From: Propionispora sp. 2/2-37
GTDB lineage: Bacteria; Bacillota; Negativicutes; Propionisporales; Propionisporaceae
NCBI RefSeq assembly: GCF_001298735.1
Contig: NZ_CYSP01000008.1
Location: forward strand, 1-64,000
Direction: 5' to 3'
Length of the DNA stretch: 64,000 nucleotides
The notes under the pieces were generated by a model. It did not search any database. It was not told where the DNA came from and was given only the letters and a program-made list of their open reading frames with translations. Position numbers and translations under genes: made by a program. Below, one piece after another: positions 24,167 to 33,689 of this stretch (within the stretch, counting starts at the first letter, position 1; the number at the start of each line of letters is the position of its first letter).

Positions 24167-25631
24167 CGCCACCAGTGTTGCCAAACATGGCTTTATACTG
24201 GTCCATTTCAGACTGTTGCTGTGCTTTTTCATCGGCTATACGCTTCAGTTCTATTTTTACGTCAGTAGTCCAAGGATGTTGACTAACAATAGTTTCGTTA
24301 GATAGGATACCGACTGATTTACCGCAGTTTTCGATTGATTCAGATTCGTTGATGAGAATGTCTCGGTTAAAGATAATATTCACTGTCTGGCCGCTGTAAT
24401 CACCCTGACCAGTATTGGCAAGATGCATATTCACAAACCACAATAATTCTTCAAAAGCAGCTTGAAATTCTGTTTCCATGCCGTTAGCATCCAGGTCAAT
24501 ATCTGAATACATACTTTGAATATTCATCTGGTTTGGATTATTGCCCATGCGGTCATCTTTGGCATCGAATCCGCGCCCGTTTTCAACTAAGGCCTTTTTT
24601 AGTAGATCCAAAATAACTTTATAATTCTCGCTATTGACCGCAATTTCCAACGCCTCTAAACCGCCATCCGCGCCATCAACCGTTTTCACCTTGACTACGC
24701 CGTACTGACTGAGATTATGCCGGAATTCTCCCAGGTTAGTACCATCATAGTTTTTCAAAATCAGGATGGTATTCCGCTTATCTTCCTGCATGTTGTTCTT
24801 AAAATCGCTGATTAAGTCATTTATACCATCCTGAAGCGACTTAACACGCCTAATAAGCGGTATTTCCTTGTTATTAAATTTAAAGGGCACTAACGGGATT
24901 TTCTCCCAGTTGTAGCCCGTAACATTACCTTCAGAATTTTCGATAACCATATGAGTACTTGATGGGTTTTCAACATCAGGGATTAAGCTGTTACCCTTCA
25001 ATTCAAAACGGTGAATGCCTTGCTTATCGTATATCTCAACTTTTGTAATAGCAACCTCAATAGTTCCTTCATATGCCTCTACACTGTACACCCGGACGGC
25101 GAAGTCTAAAACTGTATGTTCGGCATTAGCCCAAAAGGGTAGAATCTCATATCCGGGGAACTTCTTAAAAACAAGTTCTCCCTGATCGTCATAGTAAGGA
25201 TGCAGCCAAGCTATCCCATCGTTTATAGCGTCTTCACCGACATTTTTTAAAGTCCGCAGGAAGCCTTTATTAAAAACTGTTTGGAGTAGTTTACTATAGC
25301 CCTCGGCTTCGCTTTCAAAGGTGAGCGGTTTAGCCAATAGATAATTGACTTTCTGATCAACTAACTTGGCGTATTGGTTATCTACAACACGGTTATTGGG
25401 CAGATTTGTCACCTCGGTTAATTCTCCACCTTCACCAATAACCGTCCGCTTACGACGTAGGATATCATGATCACCATGATAGTACTTTTCACCGATTATC
25501 ATGCCCCGCCGTTCTGGTGAGTTTTGAAATTTAATCAATTCCCGTTCGATAAATTTCAAATCACTCATCCGGCTGGCCGCACCTATTTTTATAAGTTGGT
25601 TAATTTGTCCGGTCTGATCTGTCCAATACAC
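24159..25631 (-). CDS. portal protein, SPP1 family
   Basis: 490 aa from a GTG at 25631 with GAGGTGA upstream. SPP1-type portal features: KYYHGDHDILRRKRT near the N-terminus, VDQKVNYLLAKP, and DLISDFKNNMQEDKRNTILIL. The dodecameric portal is the DNA entry channel and head-tail docking site. It lies between terminase and MuF. Confidence 0.93.
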   Translation of the reverse strand: MYWTDQTGQINQLIKIGAASRMSDLKFIERELIKFQNSPERRGMIIGEKYYHGDHDILRRKRTVIGEGGELTEVTNLPNNRVVDNQYAKLVDQKVNYLLAKPLTFESEAEGYSKLLQTVFNKGFLRTLKNVGEDAINDGIAWLHPYYDDQGELVFKKFPGYEILPFWANAEHTVLDFAVRVYSVEAYEGTIEVAITKVEIYDKQGIHRFELKGNSLIPDVENPSSTHMVIENSEGNVTGYNWEKIPLVPFKFNNKEIPLIRRVKSLQDGINDLISDFKNNMQEDKRNTILILKNYDGTNLGEFRHNLSQYGVVKVKTVDGADGGLEALEIAVNSENYKVILDLLKKALVENGRGFDAKDDRMGNNPNQMNIQSMYSDIDLDANGMETEFQAAFEELLWFVNMHLANTGQGDYSGQTVNIIFNRDILINESESIENCGKSVGILSNETIVSQHPWTTDVKIELKRIADEKAQQQSEMDQYKAMFGNTGGGG

Positions 25632-25642
25632 TGTTTATCACC

Positions 25643-27082
25643 TCATTCAAAACCCATTCTGCTGCCCTGACCGCATTTTTCAGCTATACCCGTTGTAGCA
25701 TCCGGGCCGTCATCATGTTTGTTCTTACCTTCCTTTTGATACTTAATCATGGCATCATGATACTCAGGCCATTGGTCACGCCAGTTGACCGGAAAATAAA
25801 TATGGTCCATAACCCAAGTACTGTTTGAAATAATGCGGGCTTTCTTGTTCTTCGACTGATGGAAAGCATTTATCCGTGTCCGGTTGCTGTGGTGTTTAGT
25901 TTGTAAAATACGTTCAACAGCACGAGCAAAACCACGACCACCGTTATTGCTTTCAATATCGGCAATAGTAACGCCATCATCATGCAGCATTTTAGCTGTA
26001 GCCGGTTCAGTTTCTTCCATAGGTGCCTTGGTATATAGCACATTTAGGGCATACGCTTCGCCGTTATATTCGCCATAGTTGATACTGCAAAGGTAATCTT
26101 CCCCAGTATCGGCAGTATCCGTATAGTTTTTGATTGCGGTGAATAAGGGATTACCGTTTTCATCGGTAGGAATCCGGTCATAGGTCTTGAATCGGGTATA
26201 CAAGCGACCTTTCAAGTCAATCGGCTCCTGCTGATAGTTGGCTGAAGCAATATCAGCACCCATTTCAGAAGTAACATCATCATATTCAGCTTTTGTCATG
26301 ATTTCGTCACAAAGCATACTTCCATCATCTTGAACAGCTTTATATGTTATTAAATGACACTTATTAGGTTTCTTTTTTAACATTCTTCCAACAAGATCAT
26401 CTGAAGCCCAACGTGTCATAATAAGAATTTGTTTTCTGGGACGCTCCATGCGCTGAACTAAGGTGTTGTTATACCAATCCCAATGCTTATCTTTAACAAG
26501 CTCGTTAGACGCTTCCTCATGGCTTTTAATAATATCGTCAACAAGAATATAATTAGCACCAATACCCGTTGATGTACCACCGGGAGAAGTTGCTAAGTAA
26601 TTTTTTTCTTCAGAACCATCTAAACTCCAAAATCCCTTTGCGGCATCACCTTGTTTAATGGTGGTATTGGGAAAGATATTTGAGAAATATTCATTTTTGA
26701 CGCTATTATTTTCAACAACTATACCATCCCTGGTTTGTTGTGCAAACAGTCCTGATAAGATTTGATTGTAAGAGCCAGTAATAACTTTGAGTTTAGGATC
26801 TTTGCCAAAAATCCATAAAACAAATAAACGAGCGGTAAAGGTTTTCCCGTGTCGCGGCGGCATGTTTATGATTAAAATCCGCTTATCAATTCGGTCCTCA
26901 TAAAACGCCTGCAATGTCTCACACAAATCTTTTAAATACGGGCGGCTATCCTTATAGAATTCAGGGTATAGAAAGCAGCAAAAAGACCAGAAGTTTGTTC
27001 TGGCCTTTTTAATCGCAAGCGCACGTTGAACAAAAATATATTCAACTAAGCTGATACTCTTAGGATTTATTGATCTTTTCAT
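25643..27082 (-). CDS. terL: terminase large subunit
   Basis: 479 aa. ATPase Walker A MPPRHGKT (74-81), Walker B YILVDDI (about 178-184), and a nuclease domain with NYTDTADTGEDY and a C-terminal HDDGPDATTG acidic cluster. It drives DNA packaging and cuts concatemers. It overlaps terS by 23 bp. Confidence 0.95.
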   Translation of the reverse strand: MKRSINPKSISLVEYIFVQRALAIKKARTNFWSFCCFLYPEFYKDSRPYLKDLCETLQAFYEDRIDKRILIINMPPRHGKTFTARLFVLWIFGKDPKLKVITGSYNQILSGLFAQQTRDGIVVENNSVKNEYFSNIFPNTTIKQGDAAKGFWSLDGSEEKNYLATSPGGTSTGIGANYILVDDIIKSHEEASNELVKDKHWDWYNNTLVQRMERPRKQILIMTRWASDDLVGRMLKKKPNKCHLITYKAVQDDGSMLCDEIMTKAEYDDVTSEMGADIASANYQQEPIDLKGRLYTRFKTYDRIPTDENGNPLFTAIKNYTDTADTGEDYLCSINYGEYNGEAYALNVLYTKAPMEETEPATAKMLHDDGVTIADIESNNGGRGFARAVERILQTKHHSNRTRINAFHQSKNKKARIISNSTWVMDHIYFPVNWRDQWPEYHDAMIKYQKEGKNKHDDGPDATTGIAEKCGQGSRMGFE

Positions 27083-27560
27083 ACCGTTCGGCCAATTCCA
27101 ATAATTCAGCCTCGCTCATATCCTCATATACTTTCCTAATGTCTATACCGCCGCCATGTTCAATATCTTTCCTATCACGCCATTCAGCAGGTTTCCGGTT
27201 CTTTAGCCAGAAGATTTGCGCTGTAGTGTCCGGCTGAACTTCTTTGACTACTTTCTTAGTAACCTTAAATTCAAATTTTCTAGTTGTCTCATTATAAATA
27301 CGCTCCTTGGTAACTTCTGTAAATTGATAACCCAATGCCCGTTTAAGCAAAGCATTCTCAACCTGAATATCGATAACTTCCTTGCCTTTTTTTAAGGCGT
27401 CCGAAATGTCCGAATGCTTTTTCTTCCACTCGCTTAGTGTGGATCTAGTAATCCCCATATTCGAAGCAATCTGTTCGTCGATTAAACCATTCCTTGCCCA
27501 TGCCTCTAACTGAAGTAACCCTTCAGCGGTTAACCATTGCTCATATTTCCCTTTAGCCAT
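27060..27560 (-). CDS. terS: terminase small subunit
   Basis: 166 aa from ATG 27560 (GTG 27572 in frame lacks a ribosome site). N-terminal HTH (DEQIASNMGITRSTLSEWKKKH) for DNA recognition, a helical oligomerisation core and an acidic C-terminus that contacts TerL. Typical HTH small subunit for this phage type. Confidence 0.88.
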   Translation of the reverse strand: MAKGKYEQWLTAEGLLQLEAWARNGLIDEQIASNMGITRSTLSEWKKKHSDISDALKKGKEVIDIQVENALLKRALGYQFTEVTKERIYNETTRKFEFKVTKKVVKEVQPDTTAQIFWLKNRKPAEWRDRKDIEHGGGIDIRKVYEDMSEAELLELAERYEKINKS

Positions 27561-27601
27561 TGAAGGAATCACCTCACTTTCAGCAAAATAAACTTTAACC
27601 T

Positions 27602-27724
27602 TTATTTAAACACAGCCAATATCCTAACGCCCTTTTTACCTCGCGGCGGCGTGGGTGGATGTACGATAGCTGTATGCGTTATTTCCGGTCTTGGTTTTTC
27701 AGGCGTTTTCTTGTCATCGGCCAT
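27602..27724 (-). CDS. 40-aa Pro/Lys-rich phage protein, unknown
   Basis: MADDKKTPEKPRPEITHTAIVHPPTPPRGKKG..., with GGAGG 9 bp before the ATG. First gene of the late operon, directly after the early-late terminator. Disordered composition; function unknown. Confidence 0.55.
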   Translation of the reverse strand: MADDKKTPEKPRPEITHTAIVHPPTPPRGKKGVRILAVFK

Positions 27725-27748
27725 AAATTTAACCTCCGATTTGATTCA

Positions 27749-27786
27749 TAAAAAAGAACTCCCGACATTTACGCCGGGAGTTCTTA
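27749..27786 (-). terminator. strong terminator at the early-late junction
   Basis: AAGAACTCCCG/CGGGAGTTCTT perfect 11-bp stem followed by six or more T in minus sense. It stands between the end of the early operon and the first late gene; late expression requires either a promoter beyond it or antitermination. Confidence 0.85.
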
Positions 27787-27833
27787 CAGGGAGAAGAAGA
27801 ACGAAAAGCTTTAGAGTCTGCGATCCAATTTTT

Positions 27834-27862
27834 ATGATAAAGTAAATACCCTATAACCTCAA
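27834..27862 (-). promoter_or_regulatory. possible promoter before the junction terminator
   Basis: Minus strand TTGAGG (27857-27862), 17-bp spacer, TATCAT (27834-27839). It would start a ~75-nt leader ending at the 27749 terminator, an arrangement suited to antitermination. Match quality is modest. Confidence 0.35.
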
Positions 27863-27961
27863 AACCTAAATATTTCCTAATTCCTAAAAGAAATTTTTAC
27901 CGTTCCTGCATTCTCCTATTTTCTCACTTTCTTGTAATAAAAGTTAACAATTTATGTGAAG

Positions 27962-28195
27962 TCATACATTAGAATACAACCTCTGATTCAACGTAGCCAG
28001 ACTGGGCTTCTTGCTCTTCTCCTTCTTCCGGGATGATTTGGACTTACTACCACCGCTTGAATATGGGTATATCGGTTTTACCTCCCGCAGCGCATGGCAA
28101 GGGGCCATATCACTTGTAAACTCATATAGCTGTCTCATGTATTCAGATAACGGCGTAGTATCAGCCGCCAATATTTCATCAATCCAATTAGCCAT
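27962..28195 (-). CDS. 77-aa basic-tailed phage protein, unknown
   Basis: MANWIDEILAADTTPLSEYMRQLYEFT..., then a Ser/Lys-rich low-complexity stretch (SSGGSKSKSSRKKEKSKK). AGGAGG before the ATG; overlaps the helicase gene by 8 bp and is the last early gene. Possibly nucleic-acid-binding through its basic tail. Confidence 0.6.
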   Translation of the reverse strand: MANWIDEILAADTTPLSEYMRQLYEFTSDMAPCHALREVKPIYPYSSGGSKSKSSRKKEKSKKPSLATLNQRLYSNV

Positions 28196-29549
28196 ATAGC
28201 ACCTCCTGTATTCTAGCTTTGATAGCTTCCATCAAGCCGTTTTGTGTAATATCTTTCGTTTTCAAAGCATCGGCACAAACCTGATCCATCGTGCCGACAG
28301 TTAAAATCCGGTGAATGATTCCCTGTTCTTTTTGCCCCGGCCTGTTTAATCTGCAATTGGCTTGATCATATAATTCAAAATCCCAGGTAAGTCCAAACCA
28401 AACAGTTATATACCCCCCGAATTGGAGATTTAAGCCATGCCCGCAGCTGGCAGGGTGGGCAATCAGAACCGGTATCTTTCCTGCATTCCAATCATTTTTA
28501 TCTCTTTCGGTCTTTAACTCTCTTGCATTAAACCGTTTCATGATCCGGTCCCGGTCATGCTGATACGCATAAAGCACGAATACCGGCTCCCCCTGTGCTT
28601 CGTCAATTAATTCCTCCAAAGCATCCAACTTGAAATCATGAATATGCCGGACATTCTTGTTTTCATCGTATATAGCGCCATTCGCCAACTGCAGCAACTT
28701 ATTATTCAATACTGCCGCTGTACTGGCTACCACATCCCCATCTTTGTAAGGCAGCAATAAATCCCGTTCCAACTGTTTATATACCGACATAACCGGATCT
28801 GGCAGCACGATCTTAATATCGTTAATAAACGGTTCTTTCACATCCAGCCAATCTTTGCCGCTCATGGATACACAAATATCACTTATCGCTTTATCTATTA
28901 GCTCTTTCGCGCCATCTTTTAGTCTCCAGGAATACACCATTACCCCGTTTCTCTGGTCCGGCTCAAAATATTTATCCCGATAGGCTGTAATCGTTTTGCC
29001 TAATCGCTCCCCGCGATCCAGTAAATAAAGCTGCGGCCATAGGTTTAAATAACTTTTAGGCGCTGGCGTTCCGGTCAGTAGAACAATTCTTTTGACTAAT
29101 GGCCTAACTCTCCGTAAAGCTTTAAATCTCTTGGATTGGTGGTTTTTAAAGCTGCTAGACTCGTCCACTATAACCATATCAAACGGCCAATCTTTGCCGA
29201 AATACTCTACCAACCAAACAACGTTTTCCCGGTTTATTACGTAGATATCTACCGGAGTATTCAGAGCCTTTATCCGCTGTTTCTCCGTCCCCAGCACGCG
29301 AATAATCTTTAAACCCCGCAAATGACTCCACTCGTTTATTTCATCAGTCCAAACCATCTGCGCCACTCGTTTAGGGGCTATCACTAAAACCCGGACGGCA
29401 TCGAAGTAATCATACACCAACTCAAATATAGCTGTTAATGCCGTTACCGTCTTACCCAGGCCCGGACGTAGAAACAAACCAAGAGCTTTTTCCCGGAGTA
29501 TTCTATCTTTGCAGTAGGATTGATAGGGGCGGGGATTAAACGTCCTCAT
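28188..29549 (-). CDS. phage SNF2/DEAD-box helicase
   Basis: 453 aa from ATG 29549 (GGAGG upstream; TTG 29555 also possible). N-terminal RPYQ Q-motif-like sequence, Walker A RPGLGKT, VDESS (motif II), LLTGTP (III), and C-terminal YDQANCRLNRPGQKEQ (motif VI). SF2 translocase commonly paired with a VRR-NUC protein next to VapE-type primases in Firmicute phages; probably assists replication or recombination. Confidence 0.9.
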   Translation of the reverse strand: MRTFNPRPYQSYCKDRILREKALGLFLRPGLGKTVTALTAIFELVYDYFDAVRVLVIAPKRVAQMVWTDEINEWSHLRGLKIIRVLGTEKQRIKALNTPVDIYVINRENVVWLVEYFGKDWPFDMVIVDESSSFKNHQSKRFKALRRVRPLVKRIVLLTGTPAPKSYLNLWPQLYLLDRGERLGKTITAYRDKYFEPDQRNGVMVYSWRLKDGAKELIDKAISDICVSMSGKDWLDVKEPFINDIKIVLPDPVMSVYKQLERDLLLPYKDGDVVASTAAVLNNKLLQLANGAIYDENKNVRHIHDFKLDALEELIDEAQGEPVFVLYAYQHDRDRIMKRFNARELKTERDKNDWNAGKIPVLIAHPASCGHGLNLQFGGYITVWFGLTWDFELYDQANCRLNRPGQKEQGIIHRILTVGTMDQVCADALKTKDITQNGLMEAIKARIQEVLYG

Positions 29550-29784
29550 AGTCAATTACCTCCACCATAAAGCCCAATGCCTCAAGCTGCTTTTTCCGTT
29601 TCTCCTGCAATGGTCTAAGTCGCTCTCCTGGCTTTTTAATTTCTGCAAAATACATTTCACCGCCGGGTTTTAATATGATCCGATCCGGCACACCTGCAAA
29701 ACCGGGGGAAACAAATTTTAGGCAAAGCCCTCCGGCGGCTTCAATTTTATTTTTAAACTTCTTTTCGATCTGTTTTTCTAACAT
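29536..29784 (-). CDS. VRR-NUC domain nuclease
   Basis: 82 aa from ATG 29784 (GGAGG then 5 bp); an in-frame ATG at 29832 lacks support. PD-(D/E)xK core: GVPDRI, then YFAEIKKPG. Stand-alone VRR-NUC proteins of phages are structure-specific (Holliday/flap) endonucleases. It overlaps the helicase gene by 14 bp and is preceded by repeat copy B. Confidence 0.88.
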   Translation of the reverse strand: MLEKQIEKKFKNKIEAAGGLCLKFVSPGFAGVPDRIILKPGGEMYFAEIKKPGERLRPLQEKRKKQLEALGFMVEVIDYEDV

Positions 29785-29850
29785 ACCGGCCTCCAAATTC
29801 TTCGGACACATCCGGGAAGCCTTATTTTTCAAGGGTTCTGCTTAATTTTT
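29785..29850. other. short gap between the VRR-NUC gene and repeat B
   Basis: Contains the VRR-NUC ribosome site and unused upstream frame; no separate gene seen. Confidence 0.4.
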
Positions 29851-30087
29851 TGTGTCCATGTGTCCAACGTTCCACGGATTTCCTATATATATAAATACGC
29901 ATGTATGACTTCACATATATTGTGATATATTCACATATAATGTTATATGTATATGTATTTTATAATCTTATATATAGAAAGTATGGACATATTGGACACA
30001 TAATAGGTTAATCCCTTGAATTATCTGACCTCGCGGTGTGTCCAAGGTCTGTGTCCGTCGCATTTTTGACGGACACAACGGACACAA
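29851..30087. repeat. 237-bp long repeat, copy B (TGTCC/GGACA boxes)
   Basis: Same length as copy A (3050-3286); differs at 8 positions, four in the AT-rich spacer. The box clusters and terminal TGTGTCCGTC/GACGGACACA stem are unchanged, while one substitution breaks the CATATAACGTTATATG palindrome. It begins 7 bp after the primase stop codon. Position beside a VapE-type primase suggests an origin. Confidence 0.9.
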
Positions 30088-30094
30088 AAATTGG

Positions 30095-32509
30095 TCATTC
30101 TGCCCTTACAAAACATCTTTGATGACCGTACATACTGCCAAAATACAATTTGCCCGTTCCTTTTGTGTATTTCGTCCATCCTGGCATTCTGTTTAGAATT
30201 TCTCTTAACTCAATGGCCTGAATCCGATTTAGTGACTTCAAATCGCCGCCAAATAACTCACACCATATTTCCATTACACAAACCCTATCTCGTTTTACCG
30301 CCCCTGCTTGAGTAATAAAATCGCCGTTTAAGAATTCCCTGCGTTCCGGTAAGCCCCTTTGCTGCCAATCCTCTGGCAAAAGGGTATCCAGATAGGTTTG
30401 CACCTGCCCTTGTTTCTCATTATCCTCCATATGTTTTTCCTGTTCCTGAAGGGCTACTGTCGCCATATGTTGATCTAAATGAAGATCCTCTCCTATCAGA
30501 TAGTAGCTCATGGCTTCGGCCCATATCTGCCCTATTTCCGAATCCGGCAATTCCTTAAATACGCTCTTGGTTACATCCTGCACCCCGCACCGAACCGGCC
30601 AAAATCTACGCCCGCCGGTGCTGTCTCTTATAAAATCATCCCGATTACTGCTGCCCCAAAATACGCATTGCCTGGGACAATCCATCACGTTTTTACCATA
30701 CGGCATTCTAAAATGGTCTATCTGCTTGCTTAAAAAATGCTTTACGCTTTCTTCATCAGCTTTTTTCAGCCCGGCCAGTTCGCCCATTTCAATAATCCAG
30801 CGGCCTTGTATCAGTTGGTAAATATCTTTATGGTTAATATCTTTTATAGAATCCGAAAACCAAGTCCCACCTAACCGGCTAAGAAAGTAACTTTTCCCTA
30901 TGCCTTGCTTTCCAATTAGGACAAGCATGGTGTCAAATTTGACTCCAGGTTGCATAATGCGGGCGACGGCGGCAACCATCATTTTCCTCGTAACCGTTCG
31001 TATATATCCGTTATCCTCCGCGCCCAGGTAATCAATTAGCAGGGTTTCTATGCGTTCCTTACCATCCCACTCCAAACCGTTTAAAAAATCGCGCACCGGA
31101 TGAAAGTGTTGGTGATACATTAACTCATTCAAGGCGTCTTGGATAATTGGAGCGCCTTTGATTTTATATACCCGATGCAAATAGTTTCTCAGCCCCGAAT
31201 CGTCGCCATCCTCCCAGCCGCGCCCCGCTTCCGTCTTACGCCAGGGCAAATCATCTTTGATAACTACCTTATGCGCAAAATCATCCATTTGAATTTTTCC
31301 GGCCAGATTCGGGTCATTTAATAGAATCAGCAGTATGTTTTCCGGGATGGAATCTATCTTGCCTTTAGCATCGTATTTTAATTTAGTCAACCAATCGGTA
31401 GATACTAAATCATTGGCAAAATCTTCCCTTGCCGCTTCTAGGCGTTCTGTACCTAACGTTTCTTTTACCGTGTTATCCTGTAAAGCAAAATCAACCATTG
31501 CCTGATAGCTCGGCAGCTTATTAACCGGCGTTCCTTCTTTTGCTGATTCGTCCAGTTCTCCGAATTTATGAATCCTGACCAAATCAAAAGAGTTGACCAA
31601 ACGCCCGGCTATCGGGTCCGTGCCGTGATTGCTGTAAGCAAATTTATCATTGTCATAAATGACAAGTCCTGCGGCGGTACTGCCCGCTACATATGTGTAA
31701 CGATCCGGCATAGTGCAGGCGGCGTATACATCCGGTAAAAAGGTTTCAATTGCTTCAACGATATTGTAGGTCCGACAGAAAGCCCCTACTATACCGGTTT
31801 TTTCTGTCGGATCGCCTTGCTTATCTGCCGCCTTTTTCCGCGCCTTATGAATCCGGCTGGATTCCGGCCAGAAAGAAGAATCTTTCCACGTTTCACCCGG
31901 ACCGTATAGAGCCAGGATGCTATCGGGATCTAACCAAGGGGCGTCATTGCAATCAAAATACGGCTCCTGGTCACTTGATACGCTAGGCCAGTACATTAAC
32001 CGAGTAGGCTGATAGGTTGTATCATCGAACTGATCCATGCCGACTTTATGGGCAAGCATCCGGCTTATGGCTTCATGTTCTTCGGCTGTCACGGACCGGC
32101 TGTAAGGCCCGATGATCCGTATCCGGCGCTTTCCCTTCCGGTCTTTATGCGTGTTATAAGCGGCACAGGCGCAGCCATGAGTGAGCCAAAATTCCTCAAA
32201 TAGCCCTTCCTCTGCAAAGTCGGCATCCAGGGTAAACATGGTCCTCCAGGATATTGCTTTCAAAGTCCGGCGCCCGCCGGTGAGTGTACCACCAACGAAG
32301 CCGCCAACATCCTTGATATTGTCCTGATCCGCTTTGACCATGCTGTCATATTCGGCCATCGTTTCGGAAGTAACCCGGGGCGTTTGCAGCTTCGCCAGTA
32401 CCCAGGACCAATTTACTTGCCGGTTCTTCCATTCTGATTCAAAACGGTTTTTGCCAATGGCAATAGTTACCGGCCCATCGTGTTGTAATTTATCAGTAGA
32501 GGAAATCAT
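30095..32509 (-). CDS. VapE/D5-type primase-helicase
   Basis: 804 aa. N-terminal primase-polymerase-like domain with TLDADFAE (residues ~93-100) and YQPTRLMYWPS; a VirE/VapE helicase domain with LNGLEWDGKERIETLLIDYLGAED, Walker A GKQGIGKS (533-540), WIIEMGELA (Walker B) and WGSSNRDDFIRD...GGRRFWPV. It would prime and unwind at the phage origin. It overlaps the methyltransferase gene by 17 bp. Confidence 0.92.
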   Translation of the reverse strand: MISSTDKLQHDGPVTIAIGKNRFESEWKNRQVNWSWVLAKLQTPRVTSETMAEYDSMVKADQDNIKDVGGFVGGTLTGGRRTLKAISWRTMFTLDADFAEEGLFEEFWLTHGCACAAYNTHKDRKGKRRIRIIGPYSRSVTAEEHEAISRMLAHKVGMDQFDDTTYQPTRLMYWPSVSSDQEPYFDCNDAPWLDPDSILALYGPGETWKDSSFWPESSRIHKARKKAADKQGDPTEKTGIVGAFCRTYNIVEAIETFLPDVYAACTMPDRYTYVAGSTAAGLVIYDNDKFAYSNHGTDPIAGRLVNSFDLVRIHKFGELDESAKEGTPVNKLPSYQAMVDFALQDNTVKETLGTERLEAAREDFANDLVSTDWLTKLKYDAKGKIDSIPENILLILLNDPNLAGKIQMDDFAHKVVIKDDLPWRKTEAGRGWEDGDDSGLRNYLHRVYKIKGAPIIQDALNELMYHQHFHPVRDFLNGLEWDGKERIETLLIDYLGAEDNGYIRTVTRKMMVAAVARIMQPGVKFDTMLVLIGKQGIGKSYFLSRLGGTWFSDSIKDINHKDIYQLIQGRWIIEMGELAGLKKADEESVKHFLSKQIDHFRMPYGKNVMDCPRQCVFWGSSNRDDFIRDSTGGRRFWPVRCGVQDVTKSVFKELPDSEIGQIWAEAMSYYLIGEDLHLDQHMATVALQEQEKHMEDNEKQGQVQTYLDTLLPEDWQQRGLPERREFLNGDFITQAGAVKRDRVCVMEIWCELFGGDLKSLNRIQAIELREILNRMPGWTKYTKGTGKLYFGSMYGHQRCFVRAE

Positions 32510-33683
32510 AAAGTACCTCCGCTATGCCTTGCATAATATAGTCCGGGCAAGGCTGTGCCATCCCATTTCCCAATGCCTTGTATCTTGCCGTGTCACTCGC
32601 TCCCGGTATATCAGTCCACCCATCAGGAAAACCTTGTAAGCGTTCACATTCTAAAGGGGTTAGGCGCCGAACTGCATAATCAATACGAACAGGGTTTTGA
32701 TAATTTAAGCTGTAACCGCCGCCTGACTTTGCTTGCAATGTTCCGCTAAGTTCTTCACTTTCATATAAACTGCGACAATCTATAGCAGCTACAGTATGAA
32801 ATGCGACAACTAGATCAACATCAGTTTGTTTTGCCATGGCCGCTCTTTGTGTTGCCGCTAATTCCCCTAGTTGATAATTGCTATATCCAGCGCATGAAAA
32901 CATTAACCGGCCTGTTGTTCCAACGCTATCCTCAAAACCTCCGGCAGTTCCTTCCCTCGGGCTTCCGCTCTCCGCAGTATTCCGGCGCAAGCTTTCGGGC
33001 TTAAATAGTATTTTTGCGGCACATTGGCCTGCAAAATCTGCGACAAGAAAGATTCTCTTACGACGTTGGGGGACTCCCCAGTATCGGGCATCCAGGACTC
33101 GCCAAGCGACTTCAACGCCGTTCCCTCTGACCACTCCGGCGCTTGCCCACCTTCCAGATCTAGGTATTGGAATTTGGGCTTCTGTGACTTCTTCAAGCAC
33201 GGCTCTAAAGTCGGCTCCTTTGTTACTGCTAAAGGCTCCGGGGACATTTTCCCATACAGCAAATCGTGGATACTCTCCATTTGTGGCCTCCCTCATTTCT
33301 CCAATTATTCGCATACCTTCATGAAACAGATTTGACCTCGTTTGTTCTGGCTCCGCGCAGCATAACGGGCAGGATTCCGCTTCTTGTATCGATCGATACT
33401 CATATACCCAGCCGCATACCGGGCAAATTATCTGCATACCGTTTCGATTACCCGCGATACTTAAATCCTGGCAAGGACTTCCTAACGTAATTACATCAAC
33501 AGGCTCAATTTCAGCCCCGTTAATTTTGGTTATATCGCCAAGATGTTTCATATTGGGGAATCTTATTTTCGTTACTTCTATTGGAAAGGCTTCGATTTCA
33601 GAAGCCCAAACCGGTACTATGTCATAGCGTGTTGCGGCCAGCGGCCACCCTCCAATCCCATCAAAGAGCGATCCAAGCTTCAT
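32493..33683 (-). CDS. DNA (cytosine-5-)methyltransferase with Zn-ribbon insertion
   Basis: 396 aa. Motif I LFDGIGG, motif IV GSPCQDLS (catalytic Cys 71), motif VI ENVPG (145-149), motif VIII QRRKRIFL, and C-terminal motifs IX-X (RRLTPLECERLQGFPDGWTD, ALGNGM). Between IV and VI is an insert with CPVC and CPLC (about 87-108), a rubredoxin-like Zn ribbon. No restriction enzyme is adjacent, so it is likely an orphan that protects phage DNA. Confidence 0.93.
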   Translation of the reverse strand: MKLGSLFDGIGGWPLAATRYDIVPVWASEIEAFPIEVTKIRFPNMKHLGDITKINGAEIEPVDVITLGSPCQDLSIAGNRNGMQIICPVCGWVYEYRSIQEAESCPLCCAEPEQTRSNLFHEGMRIIGEMREATNGEYPRFAVWENVPGAFSSNKGADFRAVLEEVTEAQIPIPRSGRWASAGVVRGNGVEVAWRVLDARYWGVPQRRKRIFLVADFAGQCAAKILFKPESLRRNTAESGSPREGTAGGFEDSVGTTGRLMFSCAGYSNYQLGELAATQRAAMAKQTDVDLVVAFHTVAAIDCRSLYESEELSGTLQAKSGGGYSLNYQNPVRIDYAVRRLTPLECERLQGFPDGWTDIPGASDTARYKALGNGMAQPCPDYIMQGIAEVLYDFLY

Positions 33684-33689
33684 ACACTG

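Noticed and set aside
32878..33324. Long plus-strand frames within the C5 methyltransferase gene (also 33024-33335)
   Set aside because: Antisense shadows of an intact gene with all methyltransferase motifs; no ribosome site or known domain.
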